Shown: positions 27,001-35,293, numbered from the stretch's first letter. The stretch is 64,000 bases of DNA from a bacterium 210917-SL.2.15 (GCA_020555605.1 JAJCJC010000009.1:1-64000), one strand, 5' to 3'. Translations and numbers: made by a program. The notes: generated by a model from the sequence alone, not told the origin.

Positions 27001-27471
27001 ATGAGTGTGCGCCAGCAGATCATTGACTATTCCAAAGGCGATCATCTGGGCCTGTTCTGGCGGCTGTTTGCATGGCGGAGCCACACCGCCAGCCGGCGGC
27101 TGCGGGCGGTGCAGACGTTTTTCCTTAACCGCAGTGCCCGGCGGCACGGCGGTTACATCGGCAAAGACGCTGTCTTTGCCGGCAGGCCGGTGCTGCCTCA
27201 CGGCCTGCATGGGATTTATATTTCCCGGTACGCCCGTATCGGTGCGGACTGCTGCATCTATCAAAACGTCACCATTGGGGAAGTGGACCGCGCCGCGCCG
27301 CAGATCGGGGATCACTGCCTGATTGGTGCCGGGGTGGTGCTGGTGGGAGGTATCACCGTGGGCGACTATGCCAAGATCGGCGCCGGGGCAGTGGTGTGTT
27401 TTGATGTACCCGCTCATGCTACGGTGGTGGCACAGCAGCCCCGGGTGATCGTGCGGGAGGAGGAGCTTTGA
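27001..27471 (+). CDS. Serine-acetyltransferase-like hexapeptide-repeat protein
   Basis: 156 residues. After a short helical start, left-handed beta-helix hexapeptide repeats run from about residue 50 (YIGKDAVFAGRPVL, YISRYARIGADCCIYQNVTIG, IGDHCLIGAGVVLVGGITVGDYAKIGAGAVV). The YQNVTIG block is that of serine O-acetyltransferases (CysE), but the long N-terminal domain of CysE is absent. It lies inside the van cluster, between vanXY and the racemase, where E. faecalis VanT has an acyltransferase-like membrane domain. The acceptor is unknown. Confidence 0.75.
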   Translation: MSVRQQIIDYSKGDHLGLFWRLFAWRSHTASRRLRAVQTFFLNRSARRHGGYIGKDAVFAGRPVLPHGLHGIYISRYARIGADCCIYQNVTIGEVDRAAPQIGDHCLIGAGVVLVGGITVGDYAKIGAGAVVCFDVPAHATVVAQQPRVIVREEEL

Positions 27472-27473
27472 AC

Positions 27474-28631
27474 ATGGACGATTGCTTTCGGAGAGACCGG
27501 GCTTGGATCGAACTGGATATGGGTGCGCTGCGGCATAATGTGGCAGTACTGCGCGCCCTGCTGCCTCCGGGCTGTGCGCTGATGCCCGCGGTCAAAGCCG
27601 ACGCCTATGGTCACGGCGCGGCGCTTATTGCGCGGGAGTTAAACCGACTCTGCGTGAGGGCCTTTTGCGTGGCCAGCGCCCGGGAGGGAGCACAGCTGCG
27701 CGGGAGCGGCGTGGAGGGCGAGATCCTTGTGCTGGGCTATACGCATCCTCAGCTGATTCCGCTGTTGCACCGCGCCAGGCTGACCCAAACGGTACTGGAC
27801 GCCTCTTATGCTGAATGTTTGAATCGGGCGGGCCTTCCGCTGGAGGTGCAAATCAAAATCGACACCGGCATGCACCGCCTGGGGGAGCGCTGGACACAGA
27901 TCGATGCGCTGGAGCGCATCTTTGCGTGCCGGAATCTGCGTGTGACTGGAGCCTTTACCCATCTGTGTGCCGATGAAACGACGGGGGAGGAGGACAGGGC
28001 CTATACTCATGCCCAGGCCCGGGCGTTTCAGGATGCAGTTGCCACCCTGCGCAAGCGCGGCTGTCAGGTGCCCAAGGTACACGCGCTGGCCAGTTACGGC
28101 CTTTTGAATTATCCGGAGATCGGGGGCGATTATGCTCGTATCGGGATTGCGCTGTACGGTGTGCTGAGCGGTGCTTCCAATGCGGTGCCCCGCGCCGCTG
28201 CCCTGCGGCCGGTACTTTCCCTCAAGGCCCGTGTCGCTCAGCTCCAGACGCTGCGGCCGGGAGAGCGGGCCGGTTATGATCTGCAGTTCACGGCCCGGCG
28301 GGAGACGCGGCTGGCGGTGCTGTCCATCGGCTATGCCGACGGGCTGCCCCGCTGCCTGTCCTGCGGCGTGGGCACAGTACTGCTCCGTGGCTGTCGTGCG
28401 CCCATCGCGGGCCGCATCTGTATGGACCAGACTCTGGTAGATGCCACGGAGATCCCCGAGACTGCGCCCGGCGACGAGGCGGTGCTGATTGGGAAAAGCG
28501 GCGCAGAAGAAATCACGGCCTGCGACGTGGCGGAAGCGGCGGGGACGATCTCCAATGAGATTTTGAGCCGGCTGGGCGGGCGGCTGGAGCGGATCGCTGT
28601 GGAACAGTGCCGTATGGAACAAGCTGTTTGA
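27474..28631 (+). CDS. vanT: VanT-like serine/alanine racemase, soluble domain only
   Basis: 385 residues of a PLP fold-type-III racemase: RAWIELDMGALRHNV (9-23), PLP lysine K41 in PAVKADAYGHG, catalytic tyrosine in YDLQFTARRETRLAVLSIGYADGLPR, GRICMDQT. In VanT this domain follows a membrane part of about 330 residues; here it stands alone, as in a normal alanine racemase. The genome context with vanG and vanXY favours D-serine supply. ATG at 27474; a TTG at 27468 overlapping the previous stop is possible. Confidence 0.82.
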   Translation: MDDCFRRDRAWIELDMGALRHNVAVLRALLPPGCALMPAVKADAYGHGAALIARELNRLCVRAFCVASAREGAQLRGSGVEGEILVLGYTHPQLIPLLHRARLTQTVLDASYAECLNRAGLPLEVQIKIDTGMHRLGERWTQIDALERIFACRNLRVTGAFTHLCADETTGEEDRAYTHAQARAFQDAVATLRKRGCQVPKVHALASYGLLNYPEIGGDYARIGIALYGVLSGASNAVPRAAALRPVLSLKARVAQLQTLRPGERAGYDLQFTARRETRLAVLSIGYADGLPRCLSCGVGTVLLRGCRAPIAGRICMDQTLVDATEIPETAPGDEAVLIGKSGAEEITACDVAEAAGTISNEILSRLGGRLERIAVEQCRMEQAV

Positions 28632-28720
28632 CTAATTCCAAAACGGATATTATGCTCTTGGGGAAAAGATAGGGCAGGCTTGAAGTGCAGACGTTCCACG
28701 CATGAAAGGGTAAGTTTGTA

Positions 28721-28757
28721 AAAAGGCGCCGTTGCTTATTGTGGCAACAGCGCCTTC
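28721..28757 (-). terminator. Terminator of the ArsR/permease operon
   Basis: A 13-bp stem with one mismatch (28723-28735 with 28744-28756), followed on the minus strand by T5. It may also slow plus-strand transcripts from vanT. Confidence 0.7.
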
Positions 28758-28864
28758 CTCTTGTGATTTCTGCGCGGAAAGTCCTTTTAATTTGAGACCC
28801 ATTTCAGTTGTCCCGCTCCTGCCTGGACGAGCGCAGAGCGAGACTGCCACCACTGGGATTGTTA

Positions 28865-29206
28865 TCAGCCTCGGATCTTTTGAATAAGGGCTTTTACCTC
28901 ATCTTTTTTCAAGACTTTACCATAGGACACGACCTTGCCATCTACCACAAGAGCAGGAGTAGTCATTACACCATAGGCGGCAATCTGCGAGAAGTCTGTT
29001 ACCTGGTCTATGGTTGTGTCCATGTTTAGTTCCGCAAGCGCCGCTCTGGTGGCATCTTCCAACGCATGGCACTTCGCACAGCCAGCTCCCAGCACTTTGA
29101 CCCCGGAAGTTGTTTTTGCGGCCTCTGCCCGGGCCATCTTTTCCGGTGTGCAGATGCTCCCGCAGCAGCAACTTTTTTCTTCTTTCTTCTTACTAAACAA
29201 TCCCAT
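28865..29206 (-). CDS. Thioredoxin-like small redox protein
   Basis: 113 residues. A Cys-rich leader (SCCCGSICTPEKM, 12-24) is followed by a thioredoxin-fold domain with CxxC in GAGCAKCHALEDA and the cis-proline motif VMTTPALVVDGKVV. This is the small 'redox-active disulfide protein 2' type often encoded beside arsenic or other metal permeases. Third gene of the arsR operon. A role as reductant or chaperone for the permease is inference. Confidence 0.82.
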   Translation of the reverse strand: MGLFSKKKEEKSCCCGSICTPEKMARAEAAKTTSGVKVLGAGCAKCHALEDATRAALAELNMDTTIDQVTDFSQIAAYGVMTTPALVVDGKVVSYGKVLKKDEVKALIQKIRG

Positions 29207-29225
29207 CGTGAATGACCTCCTTAGA

Positions 29226-30227
29226 TTAAATCAAAATGAATTGAAACGCATTGAACAGATAGCCGACCAAAATAATGCCAATCGCGCAAATTCCAATGAA
29301 CAGCGCCAGCAATTTGGGTTTAACAGCCTTGCGGAGCATGATAAGTGACGGTAGGGACAGGGTGGTGACAGCCATCATGAAGGACAAAACGGTACCGAGT
29401 TGCGCTCCTTTAGAAAGCAGAGCCTCCGCAACAGGAATTGTGCCGAAAATATCCGCATACATCGGAATACCTACGATCGTGGCGAGGATCACGCCAAAGG
29501 GGCTGTTGCTGCCAAGTACTGTTTCAATCCAATTTTCCGGTATCCAGTTGTGGATCAGCGCGCCGATCCCAACACCAATCAGAATATAAGGGAACACTTT
29601 TTTAAACGTGTCTAACATCTGTTCCTTTGCGTAAGTCAGACGCTCCCGTATCGTCGGATCGGGCGACTCAATATCCACACCACCAGCCGAGAGGATGAAG
29701 CTCTCAACATACTTTTCCATATGTAATTTTTCGATAAGCGTACCGCCCACTACGGAAATCACCAGCCCTACCACCACATAAACGATGGCGACTTTTGCAC
29801 CGAAGATGCTCATAAGCAGTACCAAACTGCCCAGATCTACCATCGGGGAGGAAACCAAAAAAGAAAATGTCACGCCCAGAGGTAGACCCGCGCTGGTAAA
29901 GCCGATGAATAAGGGAATAGAGGAGCAGGAGCAAAAGGGTGTTACTGTTCCCAGCAGAGCGGAAACGATGTTCGCCCAAATCCCATGGAGACGACCTAAA
30001 ATGCGTTTGCTCCGTTCCGGTGGAAAATAACTTTGGATATAGGAGACGGCAAAAATCAATATGCAGAGCAACACCGTGATTTTCAAAACGTCGTAGATAA
30101 AAAACTGGACGCTGCCACCAATGCGCCCATTCACATCCAATCCCAGTGCCGGCAGGCCCATGCCGAGAAGTTCATTGAGCCATTTCATGCCAAGCATTTG
30201 ATCTTGAATAAAGCCCCATACGCCCAT
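29226..30227 (-). CDS. ArsP/DUF318-type permease
   Basis: 333 residues with about eight membrane helices in two repeats. The conserved TPFCSCSSIPL (near 95) and the second-repeat GIPMYADIFGTIPV are the signatures of the UPF0718/ArsP permeases, some of which export trivalent organoarsenicals such as methyl- or phenylarsenite. Cotranscribed with arsR and the thioredoxin-like gene. The substrate is inferred from family and context, not proven. Confidence 0.85.
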   Translation of the reverse strand: MGVWGFIQDQMLGMKWLNELLGMGLPALGLDVNGRIGGSVQFFIYDVLKITVLLCILIFAVSYIQSYFPPERSKRILGRLHGIWANIVSALLGTVTPFCSCSSIPLFIGFTSAGLPLGVTFSFLVSSPMVDLGSLVLLMSIFGAKVAIVYVVVGLVISVVGGTLIEKLHMEKYVESFILSAGGVDIESPDPTIRERLTYAKEQMLDTFKKVFPYILIGVGIGALIHNWIPENWIETVLGSNSPFGVILATIVGIPMYADIFGTIPVAEALLSKGAQLGTVLSFMMAVTTLSLPSLIMLRKAVKPKLLALFIGICAIGIILVGYLFNAFQFILI

Positions 30228-30255
30228 ACAAGAACCTCACTTTCCATTTGATGGA

Positions 30256-30283
30256 CAATATATCAAAACTTTTTGATATATTG
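30256..30283. promoter_or_regulatory. ArsR-type operator between arsR and the permease
   Basis: CAATATATCAAAA and TTTTGATATATTG form a 13-bp inverted repeat with a two-base spacer. The core ATCAAA/TTTTGAT equals the operator at the arsR promoter, so ArsR probably binds both. Confidence 0.65.
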
Positions 30284-30329
30284 TGTAGATTGAAACGCTA
30301 TCTAAATTAGATGGCGTTTCAATCTACAC
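30283..30329 (-). terminator. 47-base hairpin overlapping the arsR stop
   Basis: GTGTAGATTGAAACGC (30283-30298) pairs with its complement at 30314-30329, and the inside (ATCTAA.TTAGAT) pairs too. One arm encodes the last residues of ArsR. It has no strong T tract on the minus strand and looks like an attenuator or RNA-stability element that would lower permease expression relative to arsR. Confidence 0.6.
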
Positions 30330-30634
30330 TGGGGACAGGTATTTTCTTGCTCCATGTCTGGAGTTGTCAATTTTTTCAACAGTTCTATCGCATAGTCCCT
30401 GCCAGAAGAACTCAGTCGGTAGTGCGTCCATTTGCCCTCCTGACGACTGATGACGATGCCGGAATCGCAGAGGATTTTCATGTGGTAGGAGAGGCCGGAC
30501 TGCGTTAAATCCAATGGCTCCTGAAGGACACAAGCACACTTTTCACCGCTCCTTAACTGTTCCAGAATTGCAAGCCGCTTAGGGTCGCAGAGGGCCTTAA
30601 ACACTTTTACCTGTTCTTGATACGCTGTCCCCAT
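30302..30634 (-). CDS. arsR: ArsR-family metalloregulator
   Basis: 110 residues. Winged helix-turn-helix with the metal-site motif SGEKCACVLQEPL (CxC in the alpha-3 helix region), recognition helix DLTQSGLSYHMKIL, and a C-terminal CPQC pair. It represses until arsenite, antimonite or a similar thiol-loving metal binds. The ATG at 30632-30634 has a GGTGAG site; an in-frame TTG/ATG lies 15-18 bases upstream. Confidence 0.87.
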   Translation of the reverse strand: MGTAYQEQVKVFKALCDPKRLAILEQLRSGEKCACVLQEPLDLTQSGLSYHMKILCDSGIVISRQEGKWTHYRLSSSGRDYAIELLKKLTTPDMEQENTCPQCRLKRHLI

Positions 30635-30647
30635 GTTCTCACCGCAC

Positions 30648-30698
30648 ATCAAATTATTTTGATATGATTAGTATATGCGGCACCTTTGAGTTTGTCAA
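30648..30698 (-). promoter_or_regulatory. arsR promoter with operator on the start site
   Basis: On the minus strand TTGACA (30693-30698), 17 bp, TATACT (30670-30675). The inverted repeat ATCAAATTATTTTGAT (30648-30663) lies just downstream of the -10, over the transcription start, the classic place for ArsR autorepression. Confidence 0.8.
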
Positions 30699-30857
30699 CC
30701 GTTCCATCAAAATTTCTTGAAGTCAATGCCTTCCCCGATCAAAAGAGCACCGGGGCCGCTTGCGGCATTTCTCCGCTGGTTCGAGTTGTTTGTCGGTCTC
30801 TGCCGCTGACCATAGGGTACGTAGTAATGCCGTTTTTCAGTATTACAGCAAAAGAGA

Positions 30858-30895
30858 AAAACCCCGGAAGTCTTGAAAGCAGGCTTCCGGGGTTT
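30858..30895 (-). terminator. Displaced native terminator of guaA
   Basis: AAACCCCGGAAG pairs with CTTCCGGGGTTT (30859-30870 with 30884-30895), then T5 on the minus strand. On the minus strand it follows the left att copy by eight bases. In the empty site it would therefore sit directly after the guaA stop. The integrated element has moved it 12.4 kb away from its gene. Confidence 0.75.
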
Positions 30896-30902
30896 CCGTT
30901 TA

Positions 30903-30915
30903 TTATTCCCATTCT
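30903..30915. repeat. attL core of the integrated element
   Basis: TTATTCCCATTCT, identical to 43275-43287. The flanks differ on the element side and restore a guaA-terminator junction on the host side. Confidence 0.8.
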
Positions 30916-31040
30916 GTTTCGGCTTACGCTGAACAAGGCTGAAAAGTGCTTCTTTTCTGCTGAATATGTGGCGAATTTCAACAATTTTTCAGCAATATTC
31001 AGTGTAAAATGAACTATTCAAGCGTACTCTGAACCGCTAT

Positions 31041-31058
31041 TAGTACGATTTTAGTACG
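31041..31058. repeat. Left arm-type repeat of the element
   Basis: TAGTACGATTTTAGTACG, matched at 17 of 18 bases by 43147-43164 near the other end, in the same orientation and at a similar distance (about 110-125 bp) from each att core. Probably integrase arm-binding sites. Confidence 0.6.
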
Positions 31059-31111
31059 CCCGTTTTTTCAATCCCTTGAACTGCCTTTCTTTTGAAAATC
31101 AACTTTCAAAG

Positions 31112-31339
31112 TCAGTAATCACAGTTTGGATCAGGGTACAAGTCAACCACGGGGAAAGTCGTGATCAGAAGGTTTTTCCCACGCTCCAAACTATCCCGCA
31201 TTATTGCTTCAGGATCGGCCATAGCACCTTCCAACAAATAATCCCGGCCCCTATATTCATAAACACAGCGGCCATCAGGCATGGCATAAAACACCTGTCC
31301 ACCGAAACGGGCGGTGAAGGCTTCTTCAGTCTTGGTCAT
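31112..31339 (-). CDS. Small element protein, unknown
   Basis: 75 residues (MTKTEEAFTARFGGQVFYAM...). No recognised domain; two acidic stretches and a single cysteine near the end. Starts 13 bases after the zinc-ribbon gene and is the last gene of the element's minus-strand operon. Confidence 0.6.
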   Translation of the reverse strand: MTKTEEAFTARFGGQVFYAMPDGRCVYEYRGRDYLLEGAMADPEAIMRDSLERGKNLLITTFPVVDLYPDPNCDY

Positions 31340-31352
31340 AGCACACCGCCTT

Positions 31353-31742
31353 TCAATCCCACATGACAACGGCCACAACATCTGTTTTCTTCAGGGGTTC
31401 CCGGCAAGCTGGGCAACGCATATCTTTCCCGCTCCTGATCCGGTGCATGGTTGCCCCACACTCACACCGCTGAAGGATTGGAACCCGGATAGGGGCTTTC
31501 ACAGTAACCGCCAGACGGCTTTCCAGCTTGCCACAGTCCCCGCATTGGTACATAGCCCTTTCAACGCTCACAGGGGCTTCAGGATGGGCTATCATGGCCG
31601 CTTGTGCCTTGGGGCCATAGATACCCGCCAGAATGCTTTCCCGCTCCATATCGGTTTCCACAGGGGACATAAAGCCCACACCGGATAGAAGTTCTTCTTC
31701 ACGGCCACATTTAGGGCATTTGTAAACAAACCCTTTACCCAT
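31353..31742 (-). CDS. Four-CxxC zinc-ribbon protein of the element, unknown
   Basis: 129 residues with four cysteine pairs: CPKCG (9-13), CGDCG (about 67), CECG (about 93) and CPAC (about 110), so two zinc ribbons. Downstream of a hairpin and an element-specific repeat, which suggests its own transcription unit. Such proteins on phage-like elements are often labelled tail or replication accessory, but nothing here supports either. Confidence 0.65.
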   Translation of the reverse strand: MGKGFVYKCPKCGREEELLSGVGFMSPVETDMERESILAGIYGPKAQAAMIAHPEAPVSVERAMYQCGDCGKLESRLAVTVKAPIRVPILQRCECGATMHRIRSGKDMRCPACREPLKKTDVVAVVMWD

Positions 31743-31792
31743 ACCGGTTCACCCCTTTTGGATTCCAGTATAGCATACCTGACCAAAAGAAG

Positions 31793-31822
31793 AAACCCCG
31801 GATCAGCTATGATCCGGGGTTT
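31793..31822. terminator. Terminator between the tape-measure and zinc-ribbon genes
   Basis: A 13-bp stem (AAACCCCGGATCA with its complement, loop GCTA) with short A and T flanks on both sides. Confidence 0.75.
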
Positions 31823-31843
31823 ACTTGTTGACTGGAAAACCAA

Positions 31844-31871
31844 ATTCCCGGACATTTCGGAGGCCCTAAAA
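31844..31871 (-). repeat. Element repeat copy 1 (TGTCCG-AAA-TGTCCG type)
   Basis: Read on the minus strand: TTTTAGGG, two bases, TCCGAAATGTCCGGGAAT. It differs from copy 2 (36433-36460) at two of 28 bases. It lies in the gap between the tape-measure stop and the zinc-ribbon gene. Confidence 0.6.
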
Positions 31872-31909
31872 AGTGGCAATCGCACCCGCCAAATACATTT
31901 TGTATGCCA

Positions 31910-33874
31910 TTACTCATGCACCCCTTCTTCAGAAACATCCAGCTTTTCAGCAAAATCATTGGCCCAAGCATCCATGATCCCGTCAAGATCGGTGTCACTG
32001 GAAATGTGGTTTTCATTGTGCTGTTCCACATGGATTTCAGCCGTGGTGAACCGGTTGATTGCTTCCTGCTCCGCAATATCCCGCATATAGGCCAAATCTT
32101 CTTCAGCAATATCAAGGGCATCACTCATGGCGGCGGTGTTCCCCGCCGTGTCCCCGGTGTTGCCATAGATACCATCAAGGGTGTTGCCAAGGTTGAAGGC
32201 ATCTGTACCATCAAGGCTAAAGGCTCCGGAAATTTTATCGGCAATTCCTTTGCCGAAATCATATCCAGCGGAAGCGGCTTCAGAATAATCAATGAAGTCC
32301 ATCTTCTGAACATATTCAACCCAACCGGCTTCATCTTTAACTTTCTGCTGGGCCTGCTCCAATCCTACATAAAAGTTATCAAGGCCGCTTGTAATGTCTA
32401 CTGTCACACCGGGGATCTTATTGATCAAATCTTCAATGCCTTGGGCCAAATTGCGGATATATCCAATGACGGTCAGGCACATATCATAGAAAAGCACCTT
32501 CACCGCCGCAACAGGGTCATTGAACACATTCCCAATGAAGTTGGCGATCATGGCAAAAGCATTTTGCAACGGGATAATGAAAGTGTTCAGAATGTGCGCC
32601 CCCAACACGGCAAAGGCCCCGCCAATGATACCGGTTGCAGATACACCGGCTCCGGTAAACTTATTATAGGCCGCAACGCCAGCATACAAGGCCGCAATCA
32701 AAACGGCAATTAGCATGACCACCCACACAATGGGATTAGCCAGCAATGCCGAATTGAAGGTGAACACAGCCGCTGAAGCCGCCGCCGTGTTGCCTGTAAG
32801 AATGCCAAAGCCAATGGAAAGGAAGTTCACAACACCATGGTAAATGGCCGTTGCCGCCGCCGCAATCTGTGTCCAATGGGCGGCAATCTGAAATACAGCA
32901 AAAGCCGCACCCAATCCAAGCACAAGAGGGCCGATAATAGAAATATTGTTAGCAAGCCAGTTGATCCCGTTCAACAAGGGCTGAAGCACCTGAAGGGCCA
33001 CATTGGAAGCCATGGTGAAAACTTGGCCCCATGTTATGGGCATATTTTCAAAAGTTTTGTTTACTTCATTGGCCGAAGAAAGAACAGCATTCTTCACTAC
33101 ATCTGCTGTGATTTGTCCTTCTTCGGCCATAGCCCGGATTTCACCTATAGAAACGCCCAAATAATCTGCGATAGATTGAACCACTGGTTGGGCATTTTCA
33201 AAAACGCTGTTTAGTTCTTCACCACGAAGCACACCGGAAGCCATTGCTTGGGTAAGCTGAAGGGTTGCGGCTTCTATTTGCTGAGCCTGCGCTCCGGCAA
33301 TGACAAATTGCTTGTTCAGGGTTTCGGTGAATGCAATCAGTTCATCATTTCCGGAAAAGGCATCAGCGGTCATCAAGCCCATTTGGGAAACTGCTTGGGC
33401 GGTGGTCAGATAAGAAGCCCTTGACCGCTGGGCCGAAGCCATGATCTTCTTTTCCAATTCTCCAACGGAACCGCCATCATCCACAATCAGATTCAGCCTT
33501 GCCCGTGTGCTTGCCATGCTGTCAGAGAGATTCACCAGCTTCTTCAATGCGGTCAATCCGCCAACGGCTACGGCAATATTTTTGATCTGCTGAAGCAATC
33601 CACCGGCGCTATCAGAACCTTCTTGAATGCGGTCATTAAAGCGATTCTGGGCAGTATCGGCTTGTCTGATCTGCTGTTCCATCTGGTCAAACCCAACCGT
33701 GGCTTCAGCAATATCTTCCCGCACCTGCTGAAGAACTGAAGAATCGAACCCATGCTCAAAAGTGCCTTGGGCCGTTTCCATGGCGTTGATAAGGGTATTC
33801 ACCCCCCGGCTCATTGCCTGAAGGGGGCGGCTCATTTGGTCATAAATTTGAATTGCGGCTCTAATAGTTGCCAT
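31910..33874 (-). CDS. Phage tail tape-measure protein
   Basis: 654 residues. The N-terminal 230 are largely alpha-helical with the tape-measure signature (MASTRARLNLIVDDGG, ASYLTTAQAVSQMGLM, ATLQLTQAMASGVLRGEELN). Two or three hydrophobic stretches follow at about 300-400 (PLVLGLGAAFAVFQIAA, VVMLIAVLIAALYAGVAA), then an acidic C-terminus. In siphophages this protein sets tail length and enters the host membrane. No tail tube, tail terminator, distal-tail or baseplate gene is near. It overlaps the preceding gene by 14 bases. Confidence 0.85.
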   Translation of the reverse strand: MATIRAAIQIYDQMSRPLQAMSRGVNTLINAMETAQGTFEHGFDSSVLQQVREDIAEATVGFDQMEQQIRQADTAQNRFNDRIQEGSDSAGGLLQQIKNIAVAVGGLTALKKLVNLSDSMASTRARLNLIVDDGGSVGELEKKIMASAQRSRASYLTTAQAVSQMGLMTADAFSGNDELIAFTETLNKQFVIAGAQAQQIEAATLQLTQAMASGVLRGEELNSVFENAQPVVQSIADYLGVSIGEIRAMAEEGQITADVVKNAVLSSANEVNKTFENMPITWGQVFTMASNVALQVLQPLLNGINWLANNISIIGPLVLGLGAAFAVFQIAAHWTQIAAAATAIYHGVVNFLSIGFGILTGNTAAASAAVFTFNSALLANPIVWVVMLIAVLIAALYAGVAAYNKFTGAGVSATGIIGGAFAVLGAHILNTFIIPLQNAFAMIANFIGNVFNDPVAAVKVLFYDMCLTVIGYIRNLAQGIEDLINKIPGVTVDITSGLDNFYVGLEQAQQKVKDEAGWVEYVQKMDFIDYSEAASAGYDFGKGIADKISGAFSLDGTDAFNLGNTLDGIYGNTGDTAGNTAAMSDALDIAEEDLAYMRDIAEQEAINRFTTAEIHVEQHNENHISSDTDLDGIMDAWANDFAEKLDVSEEGVHE

Positions 33875-34223
33875 GATTTTTCACCACCTTCCTGCGCTCC
33901 AATTCCGCCAACAGGCAATAACGGTAAATGACCTGAAGCGGCTGATTTGAGTGTGAACAGCGCAAGGAATCAAGTTCCTTTTCAATCTGCCGGTTTTTCA
34001 GCTTCATAACCGCTTCTGTGGCCTTCTTCACAAGTTCAAAGTGCTTGAAATCCTTGTTCAGAATCATGATACCATCAGGGCCAAACTGCCCCGGCACCTG
34101 TTCCAGCGGGACAGAGGGATCAGGCTTATAACTGATCTGTGGAATGAAGGGGATCAGAGAAAACCGAACCGCCCACAGATTTTTGTTGATAATTTCAATG
34201 TTCGGGTTTTCGTGTTTCAGCAT
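33861..34223 (-). CDS. Small protein upstream of the tape measure, unknown
   Basis: 120 residues (MLKHENPNIEIINKNLW...). Begins with a short PQISYKPDPSVPLEQVPG segment and ends in basic helices. In tailed phages the gene before the tape measure is a tail assembly chaperone; position and overlap fit that, but I see no family motif. The ATG at 34223 has an AAGGCGG site nine bases away; a GTG at 34232 overlapping the sigma stop is the alternative. Confidence 0.6.
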   Translation of the reverse strand: MLKHENPNIEIINKNLWAVRFSLIPFIPQISYKPDPSVPLEQVPGQFGPDGIMILNKDFKHFELVKKATEAVMKLKNRQIEKELDSLRCSHSNQPLQVIYRYCLLAELERRKVVKNHGNY

Positions 34224-34228
34224 ATTTT

Positions 34229-35272
34229 TCACCGCCTTTTTGTAAGTGCGTCAGCTTCCCGTAAGAGGGCTTCCGCCTGTTTGATGGTTTTTTGCAGTTT
34301 TTTAAGGCCAATAGGAACAGTTCCATTTTCCTTTTTCATGCGGGATGAAGATACTTGGGCAAAGGTGGATATACCACGAATTTCTTTTGCTGAATTTTTC
34401 CGTGACTGTTCCTGTTCAATGTGTTTCAGTGCCAAATATTCTGTTGCTGAAGTGCCTGTATTTTTGAAGTGTCCAAGCCCCCAATGATAGGCTTGAGCGC
34501 ACTCATACCCATAAACTTCAGCGGCTTCTTTCAGCTTCTTATTTCGGCGAAGGTTGGAAATGGCCCGGTTCTTAATCTGCCGAACCCGTTCTATACTGAC
34601 TTCCAGCCGATCCGAAATGCCTTGGAGCGTTTCACCGTTTTTGTAATAGCCTTGAACAACTTCAGAAGCGTTTCCACCAAGATCAGAAACAGCCCCCCAA
34701 ATAGTGGTTTTGGCTTGCTCATCTGCCAAAGTGTCACAAACACTTTCTTCAAGGTTAAAATCATCTGCAATCACATCAGCAAGGGTGAAATCTTCTGTTC
34801 CGGGTACAATGCCATCCAAACTTGCTGTTTCAGAACCGGTCATGTATTTGCGAAGTTCCTTCAGCCGCCTATTTTCGATACTAAGATAGAAGCAATATTC
34901 TTCATCGGTAGGTTCGTCCCCAACTACGGCTTGAAAATCTGAACGGAACTTTTGATATTTTGAAATCTGTTCAAGAACATGAACGGGAACACGCTTCAAG
35001 CGCCCACAGTTCTGACAATATCTTTGGATTGACAAGCGTATATGATTTTCGGCATAGGTTAAAAACGCATAGCCCAAGGTTGGATCATACTTGGAAACCG
35101 CTTTTTCCAATCCAAAATAGGCTTCCTGCATCAGATCATCCAATTCAACAGAATTGGAAAACGGCAAGGCAAGCCCAGCAATAAATCGCCGGTTTTGCTG
35201 GTATAGCATCGTCATATTCTCCGAAACATGATCCCCGGCTTGGATCAGGGCCACAAGTTCTTCATTGGTCAT
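34229..35272 (-). CDS. Sigma-70 family factor of the element
   Basis: 347 residues. Region 2 lies at about 20-85 (LALPFSNSVELDDLMQEAYFGLEKAVSKYDPTLGYAFLTYA, given here only as landmarks D46-Y85), and region 4 near 200-250 (GETLQGISDRLEVSIERVRQI). A basic, low-complexity C-terminal tail of about 90 residues follows. A complete sigma factor on the element could direct transcription of its own or a helper phage's genes. Good AGAAGGT ribosome site. Confidence 0.8.
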   Translation of the reverse strand: MTNEELVALIQAGDHVSENMTMLYQQNRRFIAGLALPFSNSVELDDLMQEAYFGLEKAVSKYDPTLGYAFLTYAENHIRLSIQRYCQNCGRLKRVPVHVLEQISKYQKFRSDFQAVVGDEPTDEEYCFYLSIENRRLKELRKYMTGSETASLDGIVPGTEDFTLADVIADDFNLEESVCDTLADEQAKTTIWGAVSDLGGNASEVVQGYYKNGETLQGISDRLEVSIERVRQIKNRAISNLRRNKKLKEAAEVYGYECAQAYHWGLGHFKNTGTSATEYLALKHIEQEQSRKNSAKEIRGISTFAQVSSSRMKKENGTVPIGLKKLQKTIKQAEALLREADALTKRR

Positions 35273-35293
35273 GGTTTACCTTCTCTCTTGATA

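Noticed and set aside
30686..31012. A 108-codon plus-strand frame across the left end of the element
   Set aside because: It crosses the displaced guaA terminator and the att core, has no ribosome site and no recognisable protein features.
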